This document shows, one piece after another, positions 1 through 8,547 of a stretch of DNA of 41,447 nucleotides. Origin of the DNA: Candidatus Micrarchaeota archaeon CG_4_10_14_0_2_um_filter_60_11. Lineage in GTDB: Archaea > Micrarchaeota > Micrarchaeia > Norongarragalinales > Norongarragalinaceae. The translations under genes were made by a program, and so were the position numbers. The notes beneath the pieces were generated by a model. That model had not been told where the DNA came from, did no database searches, and saw nothing but the letters and a program-made list of their open reading frames with translations. The stretch lies in assembly GCA_002792915.1 (NCBI GenBank), contig PFPF01000034.1:1-41447 (forward strand). Reading direction: 5' to 3'. Within the stretch, counting starts at the first letter, position 1, and every line of letters begins with the position of its first letter.

Positions 1-59
1 GCGGTTAAAACGGCTTTCTGCGTGCAAAAATTAATGAACCCGCGGCGCGTCATCACTGC

Positions 60-167
60 ATGGTTTCGCTGGTGGAAGTCGGCGTGCTCTTGCTTTTCCT
101 CGTATACCACGTGGACGAAGGCGAACGCAAAGGCGAGCCGGTCTACTCGCTGTTCTTCAAGAAATGA
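60..167 (+). CDS. possible 35-residue single-helix membrane peptide
   Basis: A short frame from an ATG encodes a hydrophobic stretch (LVEVGVLLLFLVYHV) followed by a charged tail ending in FFKK. The frame is closed just upstream by a stop at bases 6-8, so it is not simply the end of a gene entering from the left unless a frameshift occurs. It overlaps the 3' end of the oppositely oriented rad50 by 11 bases. A TTAAAA near bases 5-10 could be a TATA element. No family is recognised and it may be spurious. Confidence 0.25.
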   Translation: MVSLVEVGVLLLFLVYHVDEGERKGEPVYSLFFKK

Positions 168-2154
168 CCCTGGATTCGCCCGCCTTCTTTTCAATGCGGT
201 AAACCTTGTCCGCGAACGCCTCCAATTCGCGCTCGTGGGAAACGAGTATGACCTGCCCGCCGCGCAGCCCGTCGAACACCGCGCGCATGCGCTCGAGCTG
301 TTCGCGGCTGAACCCGTCGGTCGGCTCGTCCAAAATCAGCAGGTTTTCCGCCATCGCCGCGCATTCGCGCTTAACGAGCGCGTTCAACGCCAATCGGTAA
401 GCGAGCGCTATCGCGGTCTTCTCGCCGCCGCTCAGCGCGCCCACCTCCTGCTCGAAGCCGCCTTGCGTGACTTGCGGGGTGAACGCCTCGTCTAAGCTTG
501 CATCCAAATCCCCGCCTTCCAAGAGAACGGAAACCCACTTCGAGAAGAGCTCGTTGAATTCCGCGTTCAGGTAGCGCAACACGTGCTCTTCAATCGAGTC
601 CAGCGACGGGATGAAGAAGTCGTTGAGCCACGCCTTCTGTTTGGAACGCTTCGCCAACTCCTCCTCGAAAACGCGCGCCGCTTCCTCCTCCGTATGCGCC
701 TCCTTCAATTCGCGAGCGTCGCGTTCCAGCGCGGCCTTCGCAGCGGCAACCGCGGCCATCGCCTTCGCGTGCCCTGCCCTCGCCAGCCCCGCCGCGCTTT
801 CCTTTTCCGCGTAACCCTTCAGGGAATCGTTTTTCTGTTGTAGCAGTTTTTTCTTTTTCGCCAGCTCGCCCTCGCCTTCGGCCGCGAGCTTCTCCGCCTC
901 TTTTTTCTTGCCTTCCACTTCGGCCTTGCGCTTCGCGGCTTCCCCCAATTCCGCCTTCTTCCCCAACGCCTGCGCGTACTCGGATTCCGCCCTTATCGCC
1001 GCGTCCTTACCGCGCGCCAATTCATCGCAGCGGCTACGCTTTTCAACCGCTTCCGCGCGCAACCGCTTTTCGTTCGCCTCGTTCTCGCTTATTTTCGCGC
1101 CGAAGCCCTCGTTGCGCGTTGCCTGCCCGCAAGTCGGGCATTCGCCTTTCTTGACGAGGTCGCGCAGGGAGTCCGTCTTGCTTTCGAGTTTCGCCAATTC
1201 GCCCTCGAGGCAGCGCAGCGCGGCGTCCGCCTTCTTCCATTCGCCCGCGATTTCCGAAGATGCTTTTTCCGGCTTCCTCAATTCGGCTTTTTCCGCCAGC
1301 TTCTTGTCAAGCCGCTTGATTTCAGCCGCGTAATCCTGCGCGAGCGCATGCAGCCGCTTGAGGCTTTGCTCCAGGCGCGGGACTTCGGCGGCGAGCGCGG
1401 CAGCCTCGGACTTTTCCGCCTGCAAGGCCTTCAATTCCCTTTCCGCCGCTTCCAGCGTTTTTTCTTTTTTCTTCGCGTCGCCTTCGAGTTTTTCTGCTTC
1501 GCCTTCGCCTTTTTTCACCGCCCGCGCAAGCAACGCGATTTTTTCGCGCAGCGCGGCGAGCCCGGAAACCTTGCCTTCGAGGAAAGAGAGGCGCTGGCGG
1601 ATGGACTGCAACGCCGTGCGGCAGTTGTCCTTCGCGTTCTTGTAGTCCTCGATGCCGAATGCCTTGCGCAGCGTCTGCAGCCGCTCGTCCGGCTTCTGGT
1701 TCAGTATAAACTTCATTTCCTCCTGCGGCGTGAACACCGCGTACCTGTAGATGACGCTCGTGCTCTTGGGGTCCGCGGGCTCGTTGAACCCGAGGATTTT
1801 CAGCACGGCGGGCTTGATTTCGGACGGCGCGAGCGCCGTGCGCACGCCGTTGCTTTCAAGCCAGCCGTCGCCCTGCGAGACAGTTTTTTTGCCGCGTTCG
1901 AGCGTGCGCTCCACCAAATGCTTTTTGCCGTTGACCTCGAAATCCAGCCGAACCCTGCCGCGCTTGGCGCCGTGCCGCAAGAGGTGGCTCGCCTTCAACT
2001 CGCCCAAACCGAATAACGCGAATTCTATCGCGTAAAGAAGCGTGCTCTTGCCCGAGCCTATGTCGCCCTCGAACAGCACGACTCCGTTAGGAAATTCAAC
2101 CGTTGCCTCGCGGTACGAGCGCACGTTTTCCAGTTCGAGCTTGAGGAGCCTCAT
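157..2154 (-). CDS. rad50: DNA double-strand break repair ATPase Rad50
   Basis: SMC-like ATPase of the Mre11-Rad50 complex, which tethers and processes DNA ends. The N-terminal Walker A is GDIGSGKST near residues 31-39. A long charged coiled coil is interrupted by the zinc hook CPTCGQ near residue 339. The C-terminal lobe carries the signature LSGGEKTAIALAYRLAL (about 575) and Walker B LLILDEPTDGF (about 608). At 665 residues it is shorter than typical archaeal Rad50 of roughly 850-900, and the difference lies in the coils. The start codon overlaps the mre11 stop by 4 nt (ATGA), so the two are translationally coupled as the last genes of nurA-herA-mre11-rad50. Confidence 0.95.
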   Translation of the reverse strand: MRLLKLELENVRSYREATVEFPNGVVLFEGDIGSGKSTLLYAIEFALFGLGELKASHLLRHGAKRGRVRLDFEVNGKKHLVERTLERGKKTVSQGDGWLESNGVRTALAPSEIKPAVLKILGFNEPADPKSTSVIYRYAVFTPQEEMKFILNQKPDERLQTLRKAFGIEDYKNAKDNCRTALQSIRQRLSFLEGKVSGLAALREKIALLARAVKKGEGEAEKLEGDAKKKEKTLEAAERELKALQAEKSEAAALAAEVPRLEQSLKRLHALAQDYAAEIKRLDKKLAEKAELRKPEKASSEIAGEWKKADAALRCLEGELAKLESKTDSLRDLVKKGECPTCGQATRNEGFGAKISENEANEKRLRAEAVEKRSRCDELARGKDAAIRAESEYAQALGKKAELGEAAKRKAEVEGKKKEAEKLAAEGEGELAKKKKLLQQKNDSLKGYAEKESAAGLARAGHAKAMAAVAAAKAALERDARELKEAHTEEEAARVFEEELAKRSKQKAWLNDFFIPSLDSIEEHVLRYLNAEFNELFSKWVSVLLEGGDLDASLDEAFTPQVTQGGFEQEVGALSGGEKTAIALAYRLALNALVKRECAAMAENLLILDEPTDGFSREQLERMRAVFDGLRGGQVILVSHERELEAFADKVYRIEKKAGESRVIS

Positions 2155-3359
2155 TTGAGCGCCTCCAAAACCTTTTCCGCCTTGGCAGCCACGCGTTCCT
2201 CGAAGCCCTGCTTCGCTTCCCCTTCGGGCCGCGCGGCTTTCAGCTCGTCAAGCAGCGGCCTGCAGGGCTTTTCGTCCCATTTGCCTTCCGCCAATTCGTG
2301 GAAAAGCTTTTCCTCGACTTCGCGCCTGCTGTTGCCCTCGATTTTAACGCCCGAAGCCAGCGGCGCCGACAAGCCCGACCTGTTGACCTTGACGCAGGCC
2401 GCGCCTTCGAACGCGGCGCGCACCGCGTTCCAATCCACTTCCCCCGGGCTGCCGCTTGAAAGCTCACCATGAACCTTAAGCAACACTATTTTTCCCTTCG
2501 CTTCGCACGCCCGCGCCTTTTCCAGCAGTTCTTCCCGCAAATCCGCCGCGCTTTTTCCGGTTGCGCCGCACTCCACGACTTCCACGCCCGCGGTTTCCAC
2601 TGGCTTGAATTCCGTTTTCGCCTTGCCGCCCGCCACGCGAACCAAATAAAAGCCGTGCTTGTTTTCGCGCAAATCCTCCAAGTCCCTGTAATCCGCGGCG
2701 AACAGCGGGCCGGGAAACACGATGCGGCCGTAACCCTTCTCTTCCGCGTCGATGCGCGCGTGCACGTGCCCGCCCGCGTAATAATCGAAGCCCTTCGGGA
2801 ACAGCGAGAGCGGCACGCCGTCCACCCCTTTCAGGAAGTCCGGCTTGTGTTCCTCGACGCCGGAATGAAAGACGAAAATCTTGAACCCATCCTCGGCTTC
2901 CAGCGCCTTGCGGTCCAGGCAGCCGAAGTGCTCGCGTTCCAAACCACGTTTCCGCGCGCTCATTCCCGCGATTTTCGCGCCAGTCTCCGCGTCTTCAATG
3001 AATCGCAGCCGCAGCGCCTCGCCTTCGTATTCGCCCAGCGACACCTTGGTTATCAAGCCCGTGCTTTCGAGCAGGTCGATTACGTTCTTCTCGCCCGGCG
3101 AGTAGTCGTGCGAGCCGTAGACAACGTAAAAGCGCTTGCCTTGTTCCCGCAAAATTCGCATCTTGCGCACCGCGCGGTCGGCAACGGACAAGTCGGGAAG
3201 CGGAGAGTCGAACAAGTCTCCCGCGATTATTATGAAGTCGGCCGTTCCGCAGGCGTCAAGCGCGCGCTCGAAGGCGAGGCAATTGAGCTCCCGCAACTCG
3301 GGCTCGCGGAACGCGCCCAGGTGCACGTCGGACAAGTGCGCGAAAACGAAGTCCCCCAT
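2151..3359 (-). CDS. mre11: DNA double-strand break repair nuclease Mre11
   Basis: Metallophosphoesterase-type exonuclease/endonuclease partner of Rad50. Phosphodiesterase motifs are seen in order: HLSDVHLG, AGDLFDSP, YGSHDYS (the usual GNHD is GSHD here), FHSGVEEH and GGHVHARI, followed by the C-terminal cap and Rad50-binding region. I start at the ATG of MGDFVFAHLSD because homologues begin close to the first motif; an in-frame GTG seven codons upstream is an alternative. It is third in the operon, about 60 nt after herA, and overlaps rad50 by 4 nt. Confidence 0.94.
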   Translation of the reverse strand: MGDFVFAHLSDVHLGAFREPELRELNCLAFERALDACGTADFIIIAGDLFDSPLPDLSVADRAVRKMRILREQGKRFYVVYGSHDYSPGEKNVIDLLESTGLITKVSLGEYEGEALRLRFIEDAETGAKIAGMSARKRGLEREHFGCLDRKALEAEDGFKIFVFHSGVEEHKPDFLKGVDGVPLSLFPKGFDYYAGGHVHARIDAEEKGYGRIVFPGPLFAADYRDLEDLRENKHGFYLVRVAGGKAKTEFKPVETAGVEVVECGATGKSAADLREELLEKARACEAKGKIVLLKVHGELSSGSPGEVDWNAVRAAFEGAACVKVNRSGLSAPLASGVKIEGNSRREVEEKLFHELAEGKWDEKPCRPLLDELKAARPEGEAKQGFEERVAAKAEKVLEALK

Positions 3360-3420
3360 CTTGCAGTTTTTAGGGCGCACTCCAATTTAAACGAAGGCAG
3401 GCGTGGCTTCCGGTGGCTGT

Positions 3421-4872
3421 TCAAACGAACGCTTTTCTGGCCGGCGCGCTAGCCGCGGCAGCCGATGCGTGCTCCTCGAAAAGGGGAATGCTTATGGGCA
3501 CGGCGAATCGCGAGAAGACGCTGGACACTATGGCTTCGCCCTTGTCCAGCGCGGCAATCGCCTTGTCATCCGTGGACAGGTCCTGCGACGCGCTGGCAAT
3601 CAGCGCCTCCCTTTCCTGCTTCATCTCGTTGCCCAAGATGATTTTCGTGTTAAGGTTCGCCAAGACCTCGCGCGGAATCAGGCTCGCGAGCTGGGTTATC
3701 GCAATCAATCCCACGCCGAACTTGCGGCCCTCGCGAGCGATTGACGAGAAGACGTTGGCCCCGGCCGCCTCGCTCAAGACGCGCGGCGCCTCTTCCAGGA
3801 CGATGGAAACTACGGGCTTGTCGGTTTGCGCCGCCTTGCGCCTGTTGAACAGCGCGTTGGTGAAAACGCTTGCAACCAGCAGCTCTGCCTCGCTTCCGAG
3901 GCGCGAAGTGTCGATTACCACCTTCTTCGAGTCCAGCAGGTGGCCGGTTACGTCGTCCACGATCGTCTCGCTGCCGTTTTTCACGAAGACGCGCCCGTCG
4001 AGTATCAGGCCGAGCTTGCGCTGCAGCACGTTCAGCGTGACGTCCTGCACCTTGTCGCCTAGGCTGTCCCCCGCGAGCAGGCGGGTTATCCAATCCTTTT
4101 CCCAAGTCTTGTAAGCCAAGTGCAGGGTCTGCTGCTGGGCTTCGCTGAACGGCATCACGCCGTTGAAGTGCCACGGCTTGAGCGCGGCATAGTTTACGCG
4201 CAGCGACACTTGCCCGCCCTCCGGGTTGGGCGAATAAGATTTCAGCCATTCGCCGGCTTTCGCGTGCTTTTTGAGCGACTTGTGGTACTCGTTGTGCGGG
4301 TCCATCACCAGCACGCCGCAGTAATCCTTGTCCAGCAACTCGTAAAGCATTACCTTCACCAGGTTGCTCTTGCCGCGCCCCGTCGTAGCGGGCACGAGAA
4401 CGTGGTGACTCAACACCTTTTCGCCGTCCAGCTCGATGCGCTTGTCAATTGCCTTGCTGCCGCTGCGCAGCCTGCCCAGGAACAGCGGCTTCTCCGGCTT
4501 ATCGAGGAACGACAGGTCCGCGTCGCGGATGCGCCGCAACCCGTTGAAGAATTTGGGAAGGGTTTTCGTGGAAACGGCCTTGCCGCCGCGCACGGTTACA
4601 AGCCCCTTGACTTTGGCGAGCACGTAGTGCCTTAACTCTTCCTCGAAGAAGCTGGTTTTTTCCCCCTTGCCCTCGAGGCGCAGGCCGCTCATGAGCTCGA
4701 TTGTTTCCGGCTGGATTTGGCTGCCGTACTCCAAGTCGTAAACCTGAAGCAGCTGTATGCCGTTCGGCTCGTCGCACGCAAGCAACTCGCCGATTTCCAA
4801 TTCTTCCCCGCTTTTTTGGCGCGCGAGAATCTCGCCAAACGCGCCCGAAACGATTTGCCCCACGAACTCCAT
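3421..4872 (-). CDS. herA: HerA hexameric DNA translocase
   Basis: FtsK/VirB4-like ring ATPase that works with NurA to resect DNA ends before recombination. An N-terminal HAS-type barrel precedes Walker A (ATTGRGKSN, about residues 162-170), Walker B VLVMDPHNEY, and a later IVLEEAPRVL segment with sensor and arginine-finger regions. The ATG is chosen because an AGGGG Shine-Dalgarno-like stretch lies about 8 nt upstream; an in-frame GTG three codons earlier is possible. It follows nurA by 18 nt, matching the conserved archaeal arrangement. Confidence 0.93.
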   Translation of the reverse strand: MEFVGQIVSGAFGEILARQKSGEELEIGELLACDEPNGIQLLQVYDLEYGSQIQPETIELMSGLRLEGKGEKTSFFEEELRHYVLAKVKGLVTVRGGKAVSTKTLPKFFNGLRRIRDADLSFLDKPEKPLFLGRLRSGSKAIDKRIELDGEKVLSHHVLVPATTGRGKSNLVKVMLYELLDKDYCGVLVMDPHNEYHKSLKKHAKAGEWLKSYSPNPEGGQVSLRVNYAALKPWHFNGVMPFSEAQQQTLHLAYKTWEKDWITRLLAGDSLGDKVQDVTLNVLQRKLGLILDGRVFVKNGSETIVDDVTGHLLDSKKVVIDTSRLGSEAELLVASVFTNALFNRRKAAQTDKPVVSIVLEEAPRVLSEAAGANVFSSIAREGRKFGVGLIAITQLASLIPREVLANLNTKIILGNEMKQEREALIASASQDLSTDDKAIAALDKGEAIVSSVFSRFAVPISIPLFEEHASAAAASAPARKAFV

Positions 4873-4890
4873 CGAAAACACCCCTGATTT

Positions 4891-5886
4891 TCAAACCCTG
4901 TCCAGGAAATCGTGCGCGTCCACCGCGCAGGAGTCCAGCTCGATTTCCCGCCACGCCCCCTCCCCGATTTCCTGCCGCATCACTCCCTGCATCTGCCTGG
5001 CTTCCTCGAAGGGAACGCGCGCGCGTTTGTCCGCGTCCACCAAGCCGTAAGGATAGCCTAGAAAAGCCAAGTCCGACGCCTGGAACGCGAGCGCGGGCAG
5101 CACGCTCAGCGCATCGCAGCCTCGCTTCACCTCGAAACGGAAGCAGTGCGTGGCGTTTTCGTGCAGCTTGGCAACGAACAAGTCCGCCTCGTGGTCCGGC
5201 TGGCTGTTGACGCACAACGGGCCGTAAACCCACGGCGCGGCGCGCTTACCCGCGAGGCGTGCGACCGCCGAAACCAGCGGCAGGCCCGTAGTCGTGTAAA
5301 GAGAACTCGTTTTCGCCAGCGCGGAGAAAACGCCCTTGCTTTCCGCGTACGCCTTCCGGCTGAAAATGGATTCGTTGGTGACGCTGGTCTGGAGCGTGCC
5401 GTCGCGCACCGGGTTGAAGCACCTGCATGCCATCTTCCATTCCGCGAAGCGGCGCGCAACCGCGCCCAGCGCGGACGGCGACGCCTTGAACCCGCCTTGC
5501 GCCAGAGTCGCGTCCGCCCAGTCGAAAGCCAAGTCCTCTTGCAAAAGCTTGGGTCCGTTGAGCGGCATTGTTTCCGCCTTTAACAGCATCTGGCCGCCCG
5601 ACGCGGGCTCGACGCGCGTTATTACCAGAAACTCGGATTCTTCGCTCGTCTTGCGCTCGCCGCCGTCGAACTCGTTGCGGTAAACGCGCACGAGCTGGAC
5701 CGAAAGGTTGGGCGTGTTGATTACGCTCGCGTTGCCGCCGTCCACGCATGTCAGCCTGCCCGCTTCCGCTTCGAAGGATTGGAAGCGCGCCTCGTCGAAC
5801 GCGAGCGGCGAGTAGCGCGGGTCGCTGAAGTGCGGCGCGCCCAGCGCGGTTTTTTTCGGCGAGAGTTTAGCGAAGTCGAAAGCCAT
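4891..5886 (-). CDS. nurA: NurA 5'-3' nuclease
   Basis: RNase H-fold nuclease that forms a dimer inside the HerA end-resection complex. The metal-binding CVDGGNASV lies near residue 47, as in NurA proteins, and the C-terminal half carries the VDADKRARVPFEEARQMQ region found near the end of the family. Length 331 residues is typical. It is the first gene of the repair operon. A GTATTAAAG element lies about 28 nt upstream of the ATG, suggesting a leaderless transcript driving the operon. Confidence 0.87.
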   Translation of the reverse strand: MAFDFAKLSPKKTALGAPHFSDPRYSPLAFDEARFQSFEAEAGRLTCVDGGNASVINTPNLSVQLVRVYRNEFDGGERKTSEESEFLVITRVEPASGGQMLLKAETMPLNGPKLLQEDLAFDWADATLAQGGFKASPSALGAVARRFAEWKMACRCFNPVRDGTLQTSVTNESIFSRKAYAESKGVFSALAKTSSLYTTTGLPLVSAVARLAGKRAAPWVYGPLCVNSQPDHEADLFVAKLHENATHCFRFEVKRGCDALSVLPALAFQASDLAFLGYPYGLVDADKRARVPFEEARQMQGVMRQEIGEGAWREIELDSCAVDAHDFLDRV

Positions 5887-5947
5887 GCTTGCTTAACTTT
5901 TCGCTCCCAGCTTTAATACGGTTGCGAGGGCCGGCTTCCTTGCTTGG

Positions 5948-6922
5948 CTACTGATTGAAAAGCAGGAAGCCTACCGCCGCCATGACCATGACGAGCGCCG
6001 CAATCGCGGCGACTCCGGCGACCGCAATCCACCATTTTTTCTCCTTGACCGCAAAATAGCCCGCGGCGAACCCGGCCGCCGGGAGCATGGAGTAAACCGC
6101 CGTAACTATTATTGCCGGCAGGACCATTTCAAGCGAAGGCGCCAGCAACAGCAGCCACATGCCCGGCAGCAACGCCGCGCACAACAGGATTAGGGCCCCG
6201 ATGGCGCCGGCCCGGCGGGCGTGCTTCTTTTTCTTTCCCGTGAAGTGAGCCGTAAGCGCCCCGACGACGAGCATGGGCAGCACCACGAGGGCCAAAAGCA
6301 GAATCGTCAGCACGAGGGCGCCTGGCATCGCGTCCGCAATGCTTGCCAGAGGCCGGTAATTCGGGTCGTATTCCGGCGAGAACGGCTTTTCCGTGAAGAA
6401 GGAGTCCCGCGACAGCGCCGAAGCCGGGCCGTCGTATTCGAGCATTGTAACATACTCTGCCCTGCCAAGCCCGTATTCCCATGCCAGCGTGTTGTTTTTC
6501 ACGGCGTGCTTGAATTGCAGCAGCCCTGACGCGTCGTCGAAGCACTGCGCCCCGAAAACGTAAACGTCGGCAAGCGTGTTCCCCTCGTTGATGCCCGAAA
6601 TTGCCATGGGGTAGAAGGGCCTTTCGGGAGTGAAGACGAATTCGAGCGGCGTGGCGATTCCTTCGCGCAGCTCGACGAGCGCGCGCACCGCGTCAAAGCT
6701 GGCGTTGGCGCATTCGCCTGCCGCGCTGAACTGCCCTTGGATTTGCATTTCTACGCGCGCAGCCGTTTCCGACGCGTTGCGTCCGTAGGAATCCGCGTAA
6801 ACCCAGATTTCGCCGGCGCACGCCCTCTCGGTTTCGCCGACGGTTGCGTTCGGGTACTCGTTGAGCAGGTCGATTTTGTTCGCGACGAAGTAATAGCTAC
6901 CGCGCTGCACGTAATAGTCCAA
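5948..6922 (-). CDS. DUF2330-like membrane protein, 5' end missing
   Basis: Resembles DUF2330 proteins, which are secreted or anchored and of unknown function. Conserved-looking segments are LLDWLNENGFAFP-type sequence just upstream of the listed start, YYVQRGSYYFVANKIDL, and TPLEFVFTPERPFYPMAISG. The C-terminal third holds three or four hydrophobic helices and a KKKK turn. The listed TTG start is only the first available start codon: family-like coding continues upstream in frame to about 6990, then meets a stop at 6997-6999. The signal peptide and N-terminal half are therefore absent. The break coincides with the truncated end of the divergent P-type ATPase. Confidence 0.65.
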   Translation of the reverse strand: MDYYVQRGSYYFVANKIDLLNEYPNATVGETERACAGEIWVYADSYGRNASETAARVEMQIQGQFSAAGECANASFDAVRALVELREGIATPLEFVFTPERPFYPMAISGINEGNTLADVYVFGAQCFDDASGLLQFKHAVKNNTLAWEYGLGRAEYVTMLEYDGPASALSRDSFFTEKPFSPEYDPNYRPLASIADAMPGALVLTILLLALVVLPMLVVGALTAHFTGKKKKHARRAGAIGALILLCAALLPGMWLLLLAPSLEMVLPAIIVTAVYSMLPAAGFAAGYFAVKEKKWWIAVAGVAAIAALVMVMAAVGFLLFNQ

Positions 6923-6939
6923 GGCGCCTTTCCTATCGC

Positions 6940-8544
6940 TTGGGAATGCGAACCCGTTTTCATTCAGCCAGTCGAGAAGCGCGCTCGCGTTCGCTTACGG
7001 GCGAAGCGGTGCGCAAGCTCATGGATTTGCAGCCGAAAAATGCGCTCGTGCTGCGCAACGGGCGCTCGATTCAAGTGCCGGTCGAATTGCTGAAGGTCGG
7101 CGACGTTTTCCTCGTGAAGCCCGGCGAGCGCGTTGCCACGGACGGCATAGTGGTTTTCGGGAACTCCGCGGTTGACGAATCCATGGTCACGGGCGAGTCC
7201 ATGCCCGCCGAGAAGAGGAAGGGCGATGCGGTGGTCGGCGGCACGGTTAACGGCAGCGGCGCGTTGCGAGTGCGCGCCACTCGCGTCGGCTCGGAAACGA
7301 TGCTCGCGCAGATAGTCAAGCTGGTGGAGGACGCGCAGGCTGCCAAGGCGCCCGTGCAGCTTCTGGCGGACAAGGTTGCTGCCGTTTTCGTGCCCGCGGT
7401 CATAGTGATTGCCTTTGCCGCGTCGGCGTACTGGCTGCTTCTCGCGCACGCCTCGTTCGATTTCGCGCTGACTGTTTTCGTTTCCGTGCTCATAGTCGCG
7501 TGCCCGTGCGCGCTTGGCTTGGCGATGCCCGTCGCGGTGCTCGTGGGAACTGGGAAGGGCGCGGAGCACGGCATATTAATCAAGGGCGGAGACGCGCTTG
7601 AAGCGGCCGGGAAAATCGACACGGTCGTATTTGACAAGACGGGAACGCTCACGAAGGGAAAGCCGGAGGTCACGGACGTAGTTGCGTTCGCGAAGGTTGA
7701 CGCGCTGCGCTTGGCCGCAATCGCCGAGAAGAATTCCGAGCACCCGCTCGCGCAGGCGATTCTCGCCAAGGTGGGGGGCCGCGTGCCAGACCCGGCGGCG
7801 TTCAAGAGCGTAGCGGGCAAGGGTGTGAGGGCGCGTTACGCGGGAAAGGAAATAATCGTAGGCAGCAGGAAGCTCGTGAAATGCGGCGCCAAGGAGGACG
7901 CGGTTGCCAAGCGGCTGGAGGCGCAGGGCAAAACCACGGTTTTCATCGGTTCGGGAGGCAAGTGCGTGGGCGTGATAGCGATTGCGGACACAATCAAGCC
8001 GCATGCCGCCGACGCGGTTGCCGCGCTCAAGCGCAAGGGCTTCAAGGTGGCGATGATTACGGGCGACAACGAGCGCACCGCGCGGGCGATTGCCGCCGAA
8101 GCCGGCATAGACCAAGTGATGGCCGAGGTGCTTCCCGCGGAAAAGGAGCGCGAAGTCGCGCGCATGCAGAAAGGCGGGCGCCGCGTCGCGTTCGTGGGCG
8201 ACGGCGTTAACGACGCGCCGGCTCTCGCGCGCGCGGAGCTGGGCATCGCGCTGGGCAGCGGAACCGACGTCGCGATGGAGACCGGAGGCATAGTGCTAGT
8301 GCGCAACGACTTGCGCGACGTGGCCAACGCAATCGACTTGAGCCGCTACACGCTGCGCAAAATCAGGGAGAACCTGTTCTGGGCGTTCGCCTACAACATA
8401 GCCGCGATTCCGGTCGCCGCGGGCGCGCTTTATTCGTATGGAATCCTGCTTGACCCGATGCTGGCGGGCGCGACCATGGCTTTTTCCAGCGTTTCCGTGG
8501 TCGGCAACGCGCTGCTCATGCGCGGCTGGAAGCCGGAATTTTAG
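6940..8544 (+). CDS. copA: copper-type P1B ATPase, N-terminally truncated (CopA-like)
   Basis: Heavy-metal-transporting P-type ATPase. Present are the actuator TGES (residue 84), membrane metal site CPC (188-190), phosphorylation motif DKTGT (232-236), SEHPLAQ with the P1B-specific HP (268-269), GDGVNDAP (420-427) and the C-terminal helix pair ending SSVSVVGNALLMRGW. CPC and the tail favour Cu(I) export. The heavy-metal-binding domain and the four helices that precede the actuator domain are missing. Homology begins at about EARSRSLTGEAV (base 6979), and the residues before it are not family-like. Likely a gene fragment or an assembly join rather than a working pump. Confidence 0.88.
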   Translation: MGMRTRFHSASREARSRSLTGEAVRKLMDLQPKNALVLRNGRSIQVPVELLKVGDVFLVKPGERVATDGIVVFGNSAVDESMVTGESMPAEKRKGDAVVGGTVNGSGALRVRATRVGSETMLAQIVKLVEDAQAAKAPVQLLADKVAAVFVPAVIVIAFAASAYWLLLAHASFDFALTVFVSVLIVACPCALGLAMPVAVLVGTGKGAEHGILIKGGDALEAAGKIDTVVFDKTGTLTKGKPEVTDVVAFAKVDALRLAAIAEKNSEHPLAQAILAKVGGRVPDPAAFKSVAGKGVRARYAGKEIIVGSRKLVKCGAKEDAVAKRLEAQGKTTVFIGSGGKCVGVIAIADTIKPHAADAVAALKRKGFKVAMITGDNERTARAIAAEAGIDQVMAEVLPAEKEREVARMQKGGRRVAFVGDGVNDAPALARAELGIALGSGTDVAMETGGIVLVRNDLRDVANAIDLSRYTLRKIRENLFWAFAYNIAAIPVAAGALYSYGILLDPMLAGATMAFSSVSVVGNALLMRGWKPEF

Positions 8545-8547
8545 TTG

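Noticed and set aside
3403..4114. Plus-strand frame opposite herA
   Set aside because: Antisense shadow of a strongly supported gene, without start signals or recognisable sequence.
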